A stretch of DNA of 64,000 bases from the NCBI GenBank assembly GCA_027563145.1, contig CP071306.1, forward strand, positions 1,426,001 through 1,490,000, written 5' to 3'. Position numbers and translations under genes: made by a program. This document shows, piece by piece, positions 62,701 through 64,000 of this stretch. The notes under the pieces are model-generated. The model did no database searches. It was not told the DNA's origin and saw nothing but the letters and a program-made list of their open reading frames with translations. Every line of letters begins with the position of its first letter. Position 1 is the stretch's first letter. The DNA is from Halocatena halophila. Its GTDB lineage: Archaea; Halobacteriota; Halobacteria; Halobacteriales; Haloarculaceae.

Positions 62701-62855
62701 TTCTCCTCACGTTGTGAGCGTTTCGAGAAGATTACCACCGAGAGGAGCCCTCTGAACTGATTTCACGATGTAGCCTCAAAGCGTGCAATGTGCCTAGAGA
62801 ATCTACGTTCTCCAAACCATTATTTCTCGCCTCCCCGTCCGCCAAATAGATATAG

Positions 62856-63983
62856 ATGGTTGACAACTCACTGCATCGTGGAGTCGAAGACATTGCGGTC
62901 ACAGAGACTGAGTTGAGCGATATCGATGGTGAGAACGGGTCGCTCATCATCAGGGGCATTCCGATCAAGGTGCTGGCGAACAATGCGACCTTCGAAGAGT
63001 GCTGTTATCTGCTGTTCAACGATCGCCTGCCGACTGAAACCCAGCTTGCGACGTTTCAGAAGAGGCTTTCCGAGCATCGACAACTTCCGGACCGAGTATC
63101 GACATTGCTGTCTCGGGCAGCCGCCGAGGCGGTCCATCCGATGGATGCCGTCCGTATGGGCGTGGCCGCACTCGATCTTGATGGCAAACCACCAGCCGAA
63201 CAGGCCGTTCGACTGGTGGCGGTGTTACCGACGATCGTCGCAGCGTACTGGCGATATCGAGCGGGAGAGGCTCCTGTCGAGCCGCGGACGGAGCTTCGCC
63301 ACGCCGAGAACTATCTATACATGCACACCGGAACGGAACCCGAACCGGCGGTCGTCGACGCGCTTGAGGCGTATCTGATCGCAGTGATCGACCACGGGCT
63401 CAACGCCTCAACCTTTGTCGCCAGGTCGATCGTCTCGACGGAGTCGGATCTGGTGTCGGCGATAACGGGGGCCGTTGGCGCGCTCAAAGGACCGCGTCAC
63501 GGTGGTGCGCCTGGTCCAGTCCTTGAAACCCTACGGACGGTGGCAACAACAGGGTCGCCCACAGCGTCTGTCGAGTCCGTCCTCGAGTCTGGAAATCGGC
63601 TGATGGGCTTTGGCCACCGGGTGTATCGAACCCGCGATCCGCGTGCGGCCGTGCTCGCCAGCGTGGCAGAACGGCTGGATACACACACCGACGGCTCGAC
63701 GCTGTTCGAAACCGCCAGTTCGTTCGAGGCGGTCGCCCGCGAGAAACTTGCCGCACACCATCCGGATCGGCGACTGGAAACGAACGTGGAGTTTTACACG
63801 GCGGTCGTGCTGGACGGGATCGACATTCCGCCGGCGCTGTTTACCCCCACGTTCGCTGTCTCCCGCGTTGTCGGCTGGACGACACACTGTCTGGAGGAAC
63901 TCGAAGATCCAAAGCTCGTCCGTCCCACTGCACGGTACACTGGAAAACGAGATCGAGGGTGGACCCCACGATCGGATCGATAG
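62856..63983 (+). CDS. Citrate synthase-like protein
   Basis: 375-aa paralogue of the upstream CS domain, lacking the winged helix. GPRHGGAP, GFGHRVYRTRDPRA and NVEFYTAVV are present. The usual catalytic Asp (NVDFY) is Glu here, which should weaken normal citrate synthesis. It could be a methylcitrate-type or non-catalytic enzyme. Start at ATG 62856. About 155 bp after the fusion gene, same strand. Confidence 0.88.
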   Translation: MVDNSLHRGVEDIAVTETELSDIDGENGSLIIRGIPIKVLANNATFEECCYLLFNDRLPTETQLATFQKRLSEHRQLPDRVSTLLSRAAAEAVHPMDAVRMGVAALDLDGKPPAEQAVRLVAVLPTIVAAYWRYRAGEAPVEPRTELRHAENYLYMHTGTEPEPAVVDALEAYLIAVIDHGLNASTFVARSIVSTESDLVSAITGAVGALKGPRHGGAPGPVLETLRTVATTGSPTASVESVLESGNRLMGFGHRVYRTRDPRAAVLASVAERLDTHTDGSTLFETASSFEAVAREKLAAHHPDRRLETNVEFYTAVVLDGIDIPPALFTPTFAVSRVVGWTTHCLEELEDPKLVRPTARYTGKRDRGWTPRSDR

Positions 63984-64000
63984 CGAGCGCCTCTGGACCC

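Overview
The window is a stretch of chromosome from a halophilic archaeon (class Halobacteria). The evidence is an acidic proteome (Asp/Glu-rich proteins throughout), Tat-type and lipobox signal peptides, TATA-box promoters close to start codons, and archaeal or haloarchaeal genes: aIF5B/infB, trmY, nob1, an XPD/Rad3 helicase, pyruvoyl-dependent arginine decarboxylase, LysW-dependent arginine biosynthesis, and bacterio-opsin-activator-type (HTH_10) regulators. I cannot name a species. Most genes are housekeeping or metabolic. Several patches carry duplicated, decayed or unrecognised genes.

Layout. 0-8 kb: tandem lipoproteins, a frameshifted MFS transporter with a luciferase-like-domain gene and an HTH_10 regulator, a Ski2-like helicase, a nucleotide-sugar-epimerase-type protein and thymidylate kinase. 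8-9.6 kb: a VapBC-type toxin-antitoxin pair and copy 1 of a repeated unknown gene module. 9.6-15.6 kb: a ComB-like / TIM-barrel / creatininase-like operon facing a complete ECF transporter (S, fused A-A, T). 15.6-18.5 kb: a diverged module copy between two CRISPR-repeat-like 30-mers, a coiled-coil protein, and tRNA-Pro. 18.5-24 kb: trmY, a DsbA-like lipoprotein and an overlapping three-gene sugar epimerase operon whose first gene resembles UDP-sulfoquinovose synthase. 24-33 kb: the complete argG-argH and argW-X-C-B-D-E-F cluster. 33-40 kb: XPD-like helicase, a 12-residue-repeat protein, GDPD, a decayed SDR gene, threonine synthase and a HAD hydrolase. 40-47.6 kb: two tandem DUF6498-like membrane proteins with module copy 2 between them, a second MFS/HTH_10 pair and a degenerate module copy 3. 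47.6-61 kb: paired lipoproteins, a palindrome-rich spacer, hisB with an ACT-domain regulator, nob1/PRC, infB, pdaD, a methyltransferase and two exported aspartoacylase-like proteins. 61-64 kb: two citrate-synthase-like genes, the first fused to a winged-helix DNA-binding domain.

Two observations stand out. (1) A four-copy module: a TATA box, then a leader of about 170 nt with a conserved hairpin, then a roughly 30-residue zinc-finger micro-protein with spacing C-x2-C-x9-H-x3-C, whose stop codon overlaps (ATGA/GTGA) the start of a second protein with a WCRPCQST-x-C-x-H motif. The layout and a noncoding hairpin segment are kept even in the copy whose proteins have diverged strongly. (2) A citrate synthase-like protein with a C-terminal ArsR-like winged helix beside a stand-alone paralogue in which the usual catalytic Asp is Glu; this could be a metabolite-sensing regulator built on an enzyme fold. 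Neither is recognised by me as a described system. Family names and functions come from motif recognition only; no searches were run.
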